The notes beneath the pieces were generated by a model. The model was not told the origin of the DNA. It did no database searches and saw nothing but the letters and a program-made list of their open reading frames with translations. The position numbers and the translations under genes were made by a program. From contig NC_037269.1 of the NCBI RefSeq assembly GCF_000002425.4, positions 7,951,067 to 8,015,066 on the forward strand: DNA of 64,000 bases, written 5' to 3'. Below, piece by piece: positions 36,500 through 49,785 of this stretch (the stretch's first letter is position 1; the number at the start of each line of letters is the position of its first letter). Source of the DNA: Physcomitrium patens (lineage: Eukaryota; Streptophyta; Bryopsida; Funariales; Funariaceae).

Positions 36500-36657
36500 T
36501 AATTAAAATTAATTTTTTTTATTGCTCCAAGCAAATAGATATTGGTGCCTTATAATCAATTTTCAATAATTAATTACTAAATTATATATAACATAAGCTA
36601 TTATAAAGTAAATATTTATATAAGTGACTAAAACATAATGAAGCAATGATACACTAC

Positions 36658-37870
36658 TATCATGTAATAACATGGCCATTAGATGAAAAAAGAAGGGAAA
36701 TATTTTATTATAGAAGAGCCTAATTAAAAATATATAATAGAATAACATAGATAAATAATAAGTAGGTAGTAAAATCTATTAGTGTGAGAACCACTTTTTA
36801 TAAAAATAAGTTTTATTTATTTTATAGAGTCACAAATAAGATAAAACAAGGTAGATTAGAAAAATAAAGAATATAGGCATTTGTAGAAAGAAATTAAAAA
36901 TTGATTCTAGCAAAGTTTACTTTAAGAAGATAAGAATTAATATCCGGAGAGGATCAGTTGCTAATTAGGATTGAAATCAAACCTCAAGGGATAAAACTAA
37001 ACACTTATGCTGACTTTGGAATTCTTTTGCAAATCAAAGAATGGAATTTGAGAGCAAACTTAAGGATACAAATTTTGAGATTAATCAAGTAGTTAGATTG
37101 AAGCATACGAGGATTTTTGTGGACTATGGTCTTAAAAATTTGAGATTTAGGATGAATAAGTGATTCCAAGATGTAACATTATTTGCTTCTTGGATTGAAG
37201 CAAAATTTAGTGAGAGTAATTAAGACTTAAATATCTACATATACTTCAATTTTTGGAGCAATTGAATGGTTCAACAAGGAAAAATTGATGTTAAAAGATC
37301 AACATTCAAGTCAATGAAGGAGGGCAGTCAACAATGAAGAGGTTTTAGAAAATTTTCTTGCAATTGGTAAGTCTGATTTTTCCCAAATTTTGTATATTTT
37401 TTAATTTCTTATTGATTGAAATTTGGATGAATTTTTTTATTAAGATCTATGGTTCAATTAATATTTATTGAGGTTTCAAATAGCTATAGTAATTGATTAA
37501 ATTTTATTTAGGATTTTATTAGGATTTGATTTAGAATTAAGATTTAGGATTTATTGAGGATTTGATTAGGATTTGTCTCAAATTTGATTAGAATTTGTTT
37601 AGGATTTTATAAGATTTGATTAGAATTTAAGATTTTATAAGATTTGATTAGAATTTAAGATTTTATTGGAATTTAATCTAAAATAAGGATTTGGTCTAAG
37701 ATTAAAATTTAAGATTTATTTAAGATTTGATTAGGATTTATTTAAGATTTGATTAAGATTTATTTAAGATTTAATTAGGATTTATTTAAGATTTAGGATT
37801 TTATTAGGAATTTGTTGGGATTGATTTAAGGTTACATTAAGATTTGTTGAAGGTTAAATTATCTTAGATG
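36658..37870 (+). mobile_element. Old, eroded solo LTR of family B
   Basis: This aligns in order with the other B LTRs: the TCATGTAATAACATGG start, the TTATAGAAGAGCC block, the TTATTTATTTTATAGAGTC block, the ATATCCGGAGAGG block near 36950, and a degenerate TTAGGATTTG array at 37480-37860. It is much more diverged than the other copies. The right edge is indistinct and no target duplication is visible. Confidence 0.65.
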
Positions 37871-38344
37871 TAAGCTATTTTTTATAATTAAATAAATAAA
37901 TAAATCTAATTGCTTATTGATTATATCTACAAAAATCTATAAAGATCTATCTTGTATTTTACATACTTCTTTTTAAGCCATATAAGACAATGAATATTCT
38001 AAAAAAAAGACAAAGGTCACCATCTTTTATAAAAGTAGATAATAATGAAGAACATGAGGTTGAAAAATCTTAGATCAAGGTGGTACAAACTTAGATTAGA
38101 ATATCTTATTCATTGACATAAATTTTATTTAATTAATTTTTGATATTTTAATAAGATATAATATTATTTATTTATTAATTATAAAAAATAGAAATTTTTG
38201 GCCTAAATTATGAACCAAAGCCTAAGATTATCAAGTTTATTTTTATAGAATCTAATCATAAAAAATTAGATTTAAAAAAATATTAATTCTTGTTTAAAAT
38301 GAGGTTGTTAAAAAAATTAGAGATAGTTGTAATAGAATTTTGGT

Positions 38345-38530
38345 ATAAAATGATAAGAAGTTATTCCACTCTTGAAGCCACAAGAAATGTTGAAAGAAGA
38401 AGATGAAGAACTACTCCATACTTGAAGCCACAAGTGATGATGAAAGAAAAAGATAGAAAGTTACTTTCCTTTTGAAGCCACAAGTGATGATGAAGGAAAA
38501 AGATGGACAATTGTTTTATCTTTCAATTGT
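38345..38530 (+). repeat. Short tandem repeat, about 57-base unit, three copies
   Basis: Three imperfect copies of a unit containing TTGAAGCCACAAGTGATGATG. They may lie within an LTR-like block, because a TATATAAGG sequence follows near 38930. Confidence 0.6.
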
Positions 38531-38559
38531 TACTTCTATGATAATAAATCAAATGAGCT

Positions 38560-39300
38560 CCTAACAAATCCCTTTTAAAAGTTAGTAAGTTATTTTACAT
38601 AAGTTTTGATAAAATAAGTTATTAGGAACTAAAGCCAATCCATTGATTGGTATCTATAATAACTTCTCATCTTATTATGATAAATAGATGCCAACTATTA
38701 GTTTTTTCTAGAAATGGCATTGGTTGGAGATGATGGAAGATATATGTTGATATCTTAATAAGTAATGGTATTAAAAATATTTGTTGGTAGTTAAAATTAC
38801 TTAGAATAAAATAAAGTGACATGCAAGTTATACTATTTGAATAGATTAGTTAATGAGAAGGCTCTCAAATTAATTTTTACTTGTAAGTTATCAATAAATT
38901 AATTATTGGTAAATGCTTTGAAAGCTTGGATATATAAGGCCCTCTCAAAGCTTTATTCTTCATCTCTCTTTCTTCCACCTTTGGTTTAAATCATTAGTAA
39001 GGATAGTCCATTGAAGCACCAAAGAATTGTAGTGCTTTTATTTATTGTAAACTTATGTTATAAATTACTTATTTTATATCTATGCTGGTCTTCTTGGAGT
39101 TCACTATTAGTAGGGTTGTTTTTTTAGTTATACATATTCATTGTGTAGGAGAATGAAAATTAATAAGATTGGATGAAAGAATTATCAAATTTTTAGTTGA
39201 ATTAGAAAAGTCATAAGGGTTTGAAGTTGAAAGATTTTTTAATATTACTGCTCTGCTTTAGAAATTAGTTGCTGTTGCTACTCTATCTTGGAGGTTTTTG
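38560..39300 (+). other. Unpaired LTR-like or promoter-like block
   Basis: AT-rich stretch with a TATATAAGGCCC sequence near 38933 followed by a pyrimidine-rich leader (CTTCATCTCTCTTTCTTCC). This looks like the promoter half of an LTR. No partner copy was found in the window, so it may be the 5' LTR of relic E or unrelated. Confidence 0.3.
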
Positions 39301-39309
39301 CAACTGTTC

Positions 39310-39625
39310 TATATTATTATTATCTAGTAATATTATTCTATTTAGTAGTGTTATTTTCATCCAATAATACTATTTTCACTTAATTATATCATTTCATCCA
39401 ATGGCACTATTTTTGTCTAATAAAGCTATTTTCATCCAATTATGATGTTTCATCTAGTAGCATTATTTTTATTCAATAGTATTGTGTTCATCCGACTATG
39501 TTGTTTCATCTAGCAGCACTATTTTTGTCTAATAATGTTGTATTCATCTAACTATGTTGTATCATCTAGTAGCACTATCTTTGCTCAGTAGTGTTATTTT
39601 TATCCAATTATGATGTTTTATCTAG
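39310..39625 (+). repeat. Minisatellite, about 56-base unit
   Basis: About five imperfect copies of a unit built from two related half-units. The half-units are of the type CATCTAGTAGCACTATTTTT and GTTTCATCCAACTATG. Confidence 0.75.
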
Positions 39626-40799
39626 CTACTTATTATCTTTTTTTTCCTCATTTTCTTACTATTTTATTATTTCTATCTCATTCTTTTTTTTCTTATTTTA
39701 TTTTTTATCACTTATTTTAAGTGACATCAAATTATAATCATTGCTTGGAAGACATCATGTAAAGAATTGTAACTACAATCACTTGATTAATTAATTAACC
39801 ATTAAAGTAATCACATAATTAGTCTCTACTATCTTCTAAACTTATTATATAGTTATTTTTCCTCTTAAAAAGGATAGAGAGGATTTTTAGCTCATAACAT
39901 ATATATTTATCAAGATAAGAAGTATTAGGCAGAAGATAAATGTATGTAGATATTATCTTGTGCCAAAGCTTTTTAGAAATTTAACAAAATAAGATCAAAT
40001 TTTTGAGTATTTTTACAACAAGTGAAGTTCTTTTCAAGGTTATATTTTTCTCAACATCTTGATGGATTATTAAAGTTGGATTCATAAGTGCACTTCTATC
40101 TAAGAATGCTCTCTCTTGGTTTATACCTTTGATGAAAAAAGAATTATGATTTTTTTATAATCTAAATTTAAACTTAAAAGTCTTTATAGCCACATTTAAA
40201 AAAAAGTAATTAAAAAAGGTAGCAAAGACCAAACTCTTATTTTTATAAAAAAGATCATATTTAGCTACCATATATATTGTTGAAGTCCAAAACATTGCTT
40301 ATGATGTAGATTGAAATGAAAAATCTTTATCAATCAATTTTGATATAGATTGAAAGAAAAAGTCAAAGATTTATTATTGACAATGCTAAGAGCAAATTCA
40401 TTGGAGTAATTTATTCCTTGAGCTATTACATAAAAAAATCAATTCTTTAAAAGATGTCAAGAATAAAGATTTGGTTGGAGAAATATAAGTCAAGTTATGG
40501 CAAAAACTTCTAAGTTTGTACAAACTTATTCATCAAGATTAGAATCTATGTAAAATTGATTTAGTATGTTTTAAACTTATTACTAAGTAAGAAAAGACTC
40601 AATGCCATGAAGAAGGATTTGTACTTATATTATAGAAAATCTAAGCATACTATTTAATATTATCTAAAGAAGTAATGTAATCAAAAAATAAAAAGTATAG
40701 TTGCTAAATAAGACAATGTGTTGGAAAATGAGTTTCTCAAGCTACAATAGAAATTATACAGTTGGAAACATGTATAATATCTAATAAAGGTCTTTTTTT

Positions 40800-43400
40800 T
40801 CAGATCTCTCACCTTATTTTATAATAGAATTTTTTTAAGATCAAAAAATCACAAAGTCTTTATCTTGTTAGATTTAGGAACCTCAGCTTATTTTTACAGA
40901 CAAAGCCTTTATTAAAAATTAAAAATATCTTTAGTTAATAAAAATAAATCCGTACATTTAGAAGTCAAAGATAGTCATTTTTTTTTCTTTAGAGATGTTA
41001 TCTAATAAATAATTCTATTAGATGAAGAAACTAAAGTTAATAATAGCTTGATAATATTTAATGTGATTAGATCTCTTTTTAATCCAATTATTTTAGGATT
41101 ATTGTAGCTAAAAACAATAATCTTCAAATAAATTAGATTTTTCATAACCTTAATTTTTTCCATAGTTTAGCCTTAGATTTTGGTAGTCAAGTAAAAATTC
41201 ATAAGTCCAATACATCTAAACCCTTATTGATAGGTGCAAGAGCTTTTATGCATACTGTAAAAGAAAGATCAACTTTTGTTATATATACCATATTTATTTT
41301 TGATGAAAAAAAGTTTTTAAGTATTATTCTAAGCTAGTACCAAGATTAATAAGACATTTTAGAGAAAAAAAAATGTAGATATTATTTTAGAAGATTGTCC
41401 ATATAACTATTCTATCAATCTTTAAAAAATAATTTAACTACAATTTGGACCAATTTATAACTTAAAAGAATAAGTTGGCTACATTTAAAGAATACATTAA
41501 CAAGATTTTAGCTAAATACTTCATATGCCATTCTAAATTTCCAATAAAGACTTCTATCTTATATGTGAAGAAAAAAGATAGATCTCTATAGATGTAAGTA
41601 GACTATTGAAGACTCAACAAGATCACCATAAAAAATAGGTATCTTCTATTTTTGATTTTAGGACTTTTTGATCAATTCAATTAAGTAAAAATCAATGCAA
41701 AACTAGATCTATAAGAAGCATACAATTTGATATGCATAAAAGAAGGAAATGAATAAAAGAATATATTTCAAACTATATATGGATATTTTAAATATGTCAT
41801 GCTTTTAGGACTCACAAATGCATCAGGTATTTTTCAACATCTAATGAATGATATCTTTTGTGAGTTTTTTAATAAAATTATTATTTATTATCTAGCTAAT
41901 ATTTAAATCTATTCTAAGAATATAAAAAAACATGAACTTCATATTTGTTGTATATTACAATATCTTAGAAGATGTAAGATTATATGCCAAAATAGAAAAG
42001 TATGTATTTTATACTGCTCAAATTGACTTTCTATGATACATTATTTCAAACCATGGCCTTATAATGGATCTTGAAAAAAACCAAGCTATCATAGATTACA
42101 AGATTCTAAAAAAAATCAAAGATATATAATATTTTTTAGAATTTTTTAATTATTACTAAATTTTCATTAATTTTTTTTTCAAATATTAGCTCCACTTATA
42201 TATTTGAATTATAAAAAAAACTTGAATAGAATAAAGAAATAAGAAAATATATTAAAATATTGAAGAAATCATTTATTTTTGTATAAATTTTATATTACAT
42301 TGATTTTTCTAAGAATTTTTTTATAAAAAAAAATACATCAAAATTTGCTATCGGTGCAATGTTGTCACAAATGAGAGTAGATAATAAGCTCTACCTACTA
42401 GTATTCCATTCCAAGAAATTTTTAGTTGTTGAGATCAACTATAAGATCTATAAAAAAGAGCTTCTTGTAATTACAAATTCATTTTAAGAATGGTGTCATT
42501 ATCTTAGAAGTAATTTTAAACTAATCACCATATATATAGATTATAAGAATCTCAAATATTTCATATCAATATTATTTTCAAGTTTGTTAGAGCATGTCTT
42601 TATTAAGATTTGATTTCAAGCTCATTGATCAATCTAAAAAACAAAAAGATTTGTTAGATGTTTTTATCTTATATCAAAAAAAAAAATATAACTTTAGATG
42701 AATAAAAAATAATTTTCTCAAAACCAAAGTATTTTCATCTTTCAACAATTAAATCAATATTAACTATTGATTCAACCTTTCTCAAGTAAGTTCAATGGAA
42801 TATATTCTTTGATGTCTTATTCATCATATTAAGAATAATTCTTCAAAGTCTCTTGATACTTCTAAGTTTGAATTTAAGAATAATTTATTTTATTTTGAGA
42901 GAAAAATATATATTCTAAAAGATAAAGCATGATTATGTATTTTTCAACCTTGTCATGACTTTTTAGCGGTCAAATATTTTTGATACAACAAGACTTTGGA
43001 GTTAATATTTAGAGATTTTTGGTAGCATCAAATGTAGAAGGCAGTCCAAGACTTTGTACAATCATGTTACATTTGTTTAAGATAAAAAAATTCTTCATTA
43101 TTGATCTTACAGAATTTTTTGACCATTTCCTATTCTGAAACAATCATAGTTTTTTGTTTTTATAGATTTTATTTCAAATCTTTTAGTCTTAAGTTCTTAT
43201 GATTTTATATTTGTAATAGTAGATTATTTTATAAAATAGTATATTTTATACCATATAAAAAATCTATTATAAGTAAATAAATAATTATGATTTTTATTGA
43301 CAATATTTATTTCTATCATAGATTTTTTAAGGATATTACATCAAACATTACCTTTCATTTAAATAAATTCTATTATCCTATACTATCTTGAAATAGAATG
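40800..43400 (+). mobile_element. Relic E: nearly erased Ty3 pol, plus strand
   Basis: Scattered matches to Ty3 pol occur in the right order. They are a protease-like LLDLGTSAYF near 40870, reverse transcriptase near 41500-42100 (with LTNASGIFQHLMNDIF around 41810), RNase H near 42330-42560 and integrase near 42950-43350. Sequence similarity is to the D/F lineage. Very many breaks and very AT-rich; among the oldest elements here. Confidence 0.6.
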
Positions 43401-43794
43401 TACAATAAGTTTTTATAAAACTACCTTTATATATTCTATAGACATCAAATCTTGCTTTCTAAAATACTACTTATTACATTCTATAGGCATTCAAAATTAC
43501 TATTATGGAATTTATGGCAATTAACCTATGCTTAATTTAAGTAAACATCAGAGTTCTATACTATCTTGGAATAAAGTGTGTGATATTTCTTTACAAAATT
43601 ACTTGTCTATGCTATATGTACATGAAAGATTATTATCTAAAACATCATGTGAAAAACTTTATGAGCAACCAAAGTTATTATATATAGTAGCTCTTGATAG
43701 TATATGGCAATTGATTCCCATCTTCATTCAACTAGGTACCATAGTTTCATACTTCATTAGATTTGAGCATGTAAGAGCTCTTTAAAAAGCTATT

Positions 43795-43797
<3 letters not shown>

Positions 43798-43832
<35 letters not shown>
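43798..43832. repeat. (TA)n microsatellite
   Basis: Alternating TA tract of about 35 bases. Confidence 0.9.
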
Positions 43833-43834
<2 letters not shown>

Positions 43835-44805
43835 AATTTTACTTCTTAATTTTTTTTGTAATATATTTTATTAATAACTAAATCCACAAATTATCTTAAC
43901 ATAAGGTAGCTAATTCTTTTTATTTAAAAAGGCACCTTAACTTCATATTAATTGTTTTTGGAGAAAATAAGAACTTTATAAAAAGCTTATAAAGAAAAAA
44001 AAATATTATAAATATCAAATCTAAATTCTAAATATATTTTGAGAAAACCTTAAAAGAATAGCTAGATATATCTAAGGACAGAGAGCCTAAGAGAAGGAGA
44101 AGAAGAGAAGGATCCAAAAGCCAATACAAGCCTATATTATTCCACCTCAGCCCATATCTCTTTATCTTAGCATCATACCACTCCATCTCAAGCTCATACC
44201 AACCTATCTTGACTTATCTTTGAAGATAAACTACTAATATCTATAACTATCATTTTTTTTCATCATTTCTTTTTTAAAAAAAATTAAATTTAAAATATCT
44301 AGAAATAAACTCATAAACTCAAAAAAAATTAAAAGATAAAAAAAATAATAAAAATAAGGATCGAAGTCTAATAAAATTTAACATAAGAAAAATGAAAGCT
44401 TCATGTATACAAAATCAAATATCAAGTTACAAATTTGATTAATTGATAAAGTTCTTGCTACTCGAGCCAAATCAAATTTGATTCCTATTGAATTTATTGA
44501 TTGATATAGGTGGCACATCGCTTGAAACTACTAATATGAATAACAAGTAAAAAAATCATATAGTCAACCAGCCTCCTATCTCCTAAGCTATGACAAGTTA
44601 TAGTTAATCTAAAATTTGTAGTTACAACCAAATTGTTTTTCTTAACTACTTCATTCTTTTGATCTCCTCAATCTTTTTTTTTTCTATTTTTTTATTTTTA
44701 TTTTTTTATTTTTTTATTATAAATCAAAATCTTATAATATTTTATATTATTTTTATATATTATGCCACTTCTCAATATAATACCAAATAAGACATTACAA
44801 TTGTT
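43833..44805. other. AT-rich sequence without recognisable features
   Basis: About 1 kb of AT-rich sequence. A purine-rich then pyrimidine-rich stretch (44090-44215) stands out, but no gene, LTR or repeat partner is visible. Confidence 0.4.
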
Positions 44806-44809
44806 ACAG

Positions 44810-46690
44810 CCTTTAAGATGACATAATAGAGATGAAGATCTTCAAGAATGACATGTTTTTTTTAAAAAATAGATGGTAAGATATAATACATTTGATATCA
44901 TGACCTTAAAAGAAATTATTGATGTTTGGTGATTTTATTAGAGGTAATACTGATTCTTGACAATATTTCAAATATTTTATTTGAAAAAAATTATGAAGGC
45001 CTTAATAATGATGAAATAACAAGATGGTATTTCTACCTTGATATTAGATACTATCAATGATTGAGATGACCTATCAACTACTTTCAAAAAGAACAAAGAT
45101 TAAAAAATGTGGCATACATAATTTGTTGCATCTTCAACTTCTTCAACATATGATAATTATTCTTTATAGAACTTATTTCTAGAAAAAAAATAATGTCATG
45201 AACGTACATATTTATCTAGATAAAAAATATTAGGTAGAAGATAAATATAGATATATTTGCTATTATCTTATAGCAAATCTTCTTAAAAGCTTCATAGACA
45301 TATATTTGATTTTATACATGTTTATAGTTGATTGATAGGTTAGAAATTTAGCCAGCAAGTTAGCCATGTGTTATACGTGTCGATAGCTTATAATACAAGT
45401 TAATAATGTGGTGTACATATAAGAAACTTGCCTTGCAAATTAAAACACGTATCTTATAAATTGGACATGTTTTCAAGGTCCTATAGAATATTGCCACATT
45501 ACTCTTAATTAGATAGTATATATAGAAGTAAAAATGAATCTATCTTAAATCTTATTAATGTCTTTTTAGTCCTTAGACTTATTTCAAGACTTTTTTACTT
45601 TTCTTGTCTTTAGCAATAGCCATTTTAATTTAATATTATACCAACTTTGAATGATTTTCTGATCTATTTGAATGACATAAGAATTTATTGATCTTTTAGT
45701 TCTTTTAAATTCATGTCTTTGATAGAAACATTGAGATTGTCACAACCTTCAAGACGATGTAATAAAGATGAAGACCTTCAAAAACAACATGTTTAGTCTT
45801 GAATAGATAGTAAGATATAATGCATATAGTATCATAACTTTAGAAGAGACTTTTGATGTTTGGTGATTTTATTAGAGGTAGAAACAACTGCTAATAGTAT
45901 TACAAATATTTTGTTTCATAAAAGTTATAAAGGCCTCAACAATAATCAAATATCAAAGTGGTATTTTTATTTTAAAATAAAATATTATTAATGATTGATA
46001 AGACCTATTAACTACCTTCAAAAGAAATAAAGATCAAAGTATGTGGTGAATAAAATTTGTTACATTTTAGACTTTGTTGACATATAATTACTGCTCTTTG
46101 TAGAACTTGTTTCTAAAAAGAAGAATAATATCATAAACATACATATTTATTCTAATAATTATTTACATAATATAGATTCAAGAAGTAGATAGAAATAAAT
46201 TAATTTAATGATATCTTATAGAAAAGCTTTGTAGAAGCTTTATAGACGTTGTTTCATCTTTATATGTGTTTAGAGGTGATTAATAGATTGAAAACTTGGC
46301 CAAAAAGTTAGCCATGTATTATATGTATTGATGACTTATGGTATTAGCTAAACATATGATGTATATATAAAAAACTTGCCTTATAAGTTAAGATACGTAT
46401 TTCACATATTGAACAAGTGCTAGAAGTCTTATAAAATGTCATTCTATAGCTTCTAATTAGATAGCATATATAGAGACAAGAATAAAGTTTTCTTTACTCT
46501 TATCAATTATTTTTATGCTTCTATTATAATTTCAAAGATCTCTAGTTTTTTTGTCTTTTAGCAATAGCCATTCTAATTTCTTTGAATATACATATTTACT
46601 TATTTTTATTTTTTTATCTTTCTTTAAAAAAAGTCTTACTTATATTTTTACATTCATCAAGTTCTTGTCCTTAAGAAGATATTAACAACT
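44810..46690 (+). repeat. Tandem duplication of a unit ending in a D-type LTR
   Basis: Two diverged copies of a unit of about 920 bases: 44810-45725 and about 45735-46690. Each has a non-LTR part (shared GATGTTTGGTGATTTTATTA) followed by a D-family LTR in plus orientation (about 45200-45725 and 46150-46680, recognisable by TTAGCAATAGCCATT). This is what unequal LTR recombination or a local duplication of an element end would leave. Possibly it is the 3' end of relic E. Old and broken. Confidence 0.65.
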
Positions 46691-47480
46691 ACTAATATTG
46701 ATATAGTTTATAATTTTTTTGGTTTTGGTGCCTCTCCTTAGGTTGTCTATATTAAAGTGATGTATTTGAATTCTAAAAAAATATATAATAGAAGAAACAT
46801 ATACAATCTTTGAAATATCGTATAATAAAAAGAACTTCATAATAGAATACTTTATGAAATATTTTTGGATAAATTATAGAAAAATAAGGTCTTTTATATA
46901 TCAATAGTAAGCTTTTTCACTTGTATTTTGTGCCTTCTAAGGTAGTTAAATTTGTACACAAATATTGATATATAATTGTTAGTATCTTATTAAATTCAAT
47001 CTATAAGATAAACCACTTTGAAATTCTATTATTTTATTTTGTTATTAGCACAAATGTAAATCATTATTTTTTATTATAATTTTTTTCCATCAAATAAAAA
47101 GAACTATATTTGGGATTTATAACAAATACAAACTATATTTATATTGATGCTTTTGTATGTTTTTGTGACTAACTGTTGTTGTAATATATTTAATTTAAAT
47201 GCATCAAAGATATTTAGAGGATAATAAATTTTACTTGTATTAAGAAGGAGAAGAATATAATACTAATATATTTATAAATTTTAATGGAATTTAGATTATG
47301 AGATTCTTGCCTTGAATGTATTGTTTAAGCTTTCAAGGTATTATCTTTTAGGGTACATACTCAGTTCTTTAATGGTTCAAGGTGGATATTAGAGAAGCTA
47401 GATCTTATTGTTAATTTTGTAATAAGTCTTAGTATGCAAGGAAAGAAATTATAACAAGGAAGATCTAAGCTAATTTAAGG
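46691..47480. other. AT-rich sequence, no recognisable gene
   Basis: About 0.8 kb between the tandem LTR block and the element C fragment. It may include decayed pol sequence of element C, but nothing can be assigned. Confidence 0.35.
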
Positions 47481-47764
47481 ATGAAGATTTCAAGGATTAT
47501 GGCTACAACAAGTAGCCAACTTGCTACATCAACCCAAATCCATAAACTAGCACTTCGGTGGCTTGGACCTTTCCGCATTTCTACAGTGATATTTGATGTC
47601 ATATATTGCCTCAAGCTTTTGCCACATATTTGGATCCATCTAGTCTTCTATGTTTTGCAATTGAAGAAATTTCATACTGAGCCAAAGCACTTTTTGGATC
47701 GACATCAACCACCACCAATTCCAATTGTAGTTGATGACCAACTAAAATATGAAGTGGATAATGT

Positions 47765-49785
47765 TGTCATGTTGTATTACAACTATATGGTGAAAGATAA
47801 TAATATAGATTTTATTATAGAAGAGCCAAGTTAAAAGATAAAGTAAAAAATATGGATAAAAGATAAGAAGGTAGTAAATTTTTTTAGTACTAATGCTACT
47901 TTTTTAGAAAAATAGCTTCTACTTATTTTGTAGGGCCATAAATAAGGCAAAATAAGATAGATTAGAAAAACAAGTGATATAGACATCTTTAAGAGAAAGT
48001 TAAGAGTAAATTTTAGCAAAAATTATCTAGAAAAACTAGATATTGATATCCAAAAAGGCCAGTTATGAACCAAGGTCAAAATCAGACCTTAAGGAACAAA
48101 ACCAAGCTCCAACAATAATTTAGAGGTTCTTTGACACATCAAAGAGTGGAATTAGAGAGCAGACTTAATAGAATTATGATGAGCATTAATTTTGGGTGAT
48201 TTGTGTTTGTATTGACTTTGTAAGAGCTTTGAAAAGTTAGGGTTTGTTTTGGGTGACTCTAGATTTGTAAAATAAAGTAGGTGATACGTTTTGGATAATT
48301 TTGTAAGTTTAGCAAAAGATCTACAAATAAAATTTTGAAGGTTTGTGTGTTTATATGTGTTCAATATATGCTATGAGTTTGAGGTCGATCGAAAGGTTGG
48401 ATCGAGGGTTATTGAAGTTTAAATGGGTCAAGGTCTCGAAAAAATAGAGTTTTAAGTTTAGTGAGGATTTCTAAGATTTCTCATAATCTATTAGTTGGAT
48501 TGGAGTGAAAATTATGTATATAGGTAGTAGACTTATTTTCCTATATATGTGAGAAATTTAAAATCAATTGAATGGTTCAATAAGGAGATATTGGCTCTAA
48601 AAATTTAACATTCAGATTGGAGAAGGAGACTAGCCAACATCCAAACAAATATTAAGATTAATCTTCTTTTTGGTGAGTTCGATCTTCTTCAAAAATTTTG
48701 TGCTTATTTTCAACTTAATTATTAAGAGGTGTGCAAATTTTGAGTTCAAATCAATGGTTCATTCATTAATTATTGAGGTTTAAATTTGCTTTGAGAATTA
48801 TTTGAAATTATTTAGGATTTGATTAGGATATGTTTAGGATTTGATTAGGGTTTGATTAAGATTTATTTAGGTTTGTTTAGGATTTGGTTAGGATTTAGTT
48901 AGGATTTGACTAGGATTTGATTAAGGTTTGTTTAGGGTTTGACTAGGATTTGGTTAAGATTTGTTTAAGATTTGCTTAGGATTTGATTAGGATTTGATTA
49001 GAACTTGATTAGGATTTTTTAAGATTTGACTAGAATTTATTTAGGATTTATTTAGGATTTGATTTAGGATTTGATTAGAATTTGACTAATGTTTATTTAG
49101 AGTTTGGTTAGGATTTGAGTAGGATTTATTTAAGATTTGGTTAAGATTTGTTTAGGATTTGAATAGGATTTGGTTAAGATTTTTTTAGGATTTGTTTAAG
49201 ATTTGATTAGGATTTGGTTAGGGTTTGGTTAAGATTTGATTAAAATTTGATTAGGATTTTTTAGGATTTTATTAGGATTTATTTAGAATTTAGTTAAGAT
49301 TTGTTTAGGATTTGTTTAGAGTTTGACTAGGATTTGGTTAAGATTTGTTTAGGATTTGGTTAGGATTTGATAAGGATTTGATTAAAGTTTTTTTAAGATT
49401 TGATTAGGATTTGATTAATATTTTTTAAGATTTGACTATGATTTATTTAAGGTTTGGTTAAGATTTGATTAGGATTTGATTAGAATTTAATTAAGATTTC
49501 TATTTTAATATTTTATTAATATTTCTATTTTAGTATATTTTTGAATTCTATATTATTTTTTTATGATTTCTTTAAAGATTTTTTAAGAATACTTTGTATT
49601 TCTTATATAATTCTTTTAAAATTTTGATTGAGTTTGATTTGATGTTTGATTATATTTGGTAATATTTAATTTTAATTTATTTAAGAATCTATTAGAGTTT
49701 TTAGAACTTGTTGTTGCAATTTTCTTTTTATCTTTCACAGCCAGGTGTCCGGTGCATTCTCAAGCCAAATGCTACGTAATACGAT
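47765..49785 (+). mobile_element. Solo LTR of family B in the chromodomain of element C
   Basis: About 2.02 kb, beginning TGTCATGTTGTATTAC and ending ACGTAATACGAT. It is flanked by perfect 5-base duplications AATGT (47760-47764 and 49786-49790). It contains the longest telomere-like array of the family, about 48780-49500. The duplication fixes the family-B LTR ends as TGTCATG at the start and ACGAT at the end. Confidence 0.88.
48780..49500 (+). repeat. Telomere-like minisatellite inside a B LTR
   Basis: About 720 bases of degenerate tandem units of roughly 6 and 12 bases, of the type TTAGGATTTGGT or TTAGGATTTGAT. They recall the plant telomere repeat TTTAGGG without being it. The same array occurs at different lengths in every B LTR of the window. 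Confidence 0.85.

Noticed and set aside
39310-39625. CRISPR-like array
   Set aside because: Repeats are contiguous and imperfect without unique spacers, and the genome is eukaryotic.
43528-43785. An 85-codon frame as a surviving gene in the AT-rich island
   Set aside because: Sits just after the integrase of relic E, composition typical of chance frames, no recognisable domain.
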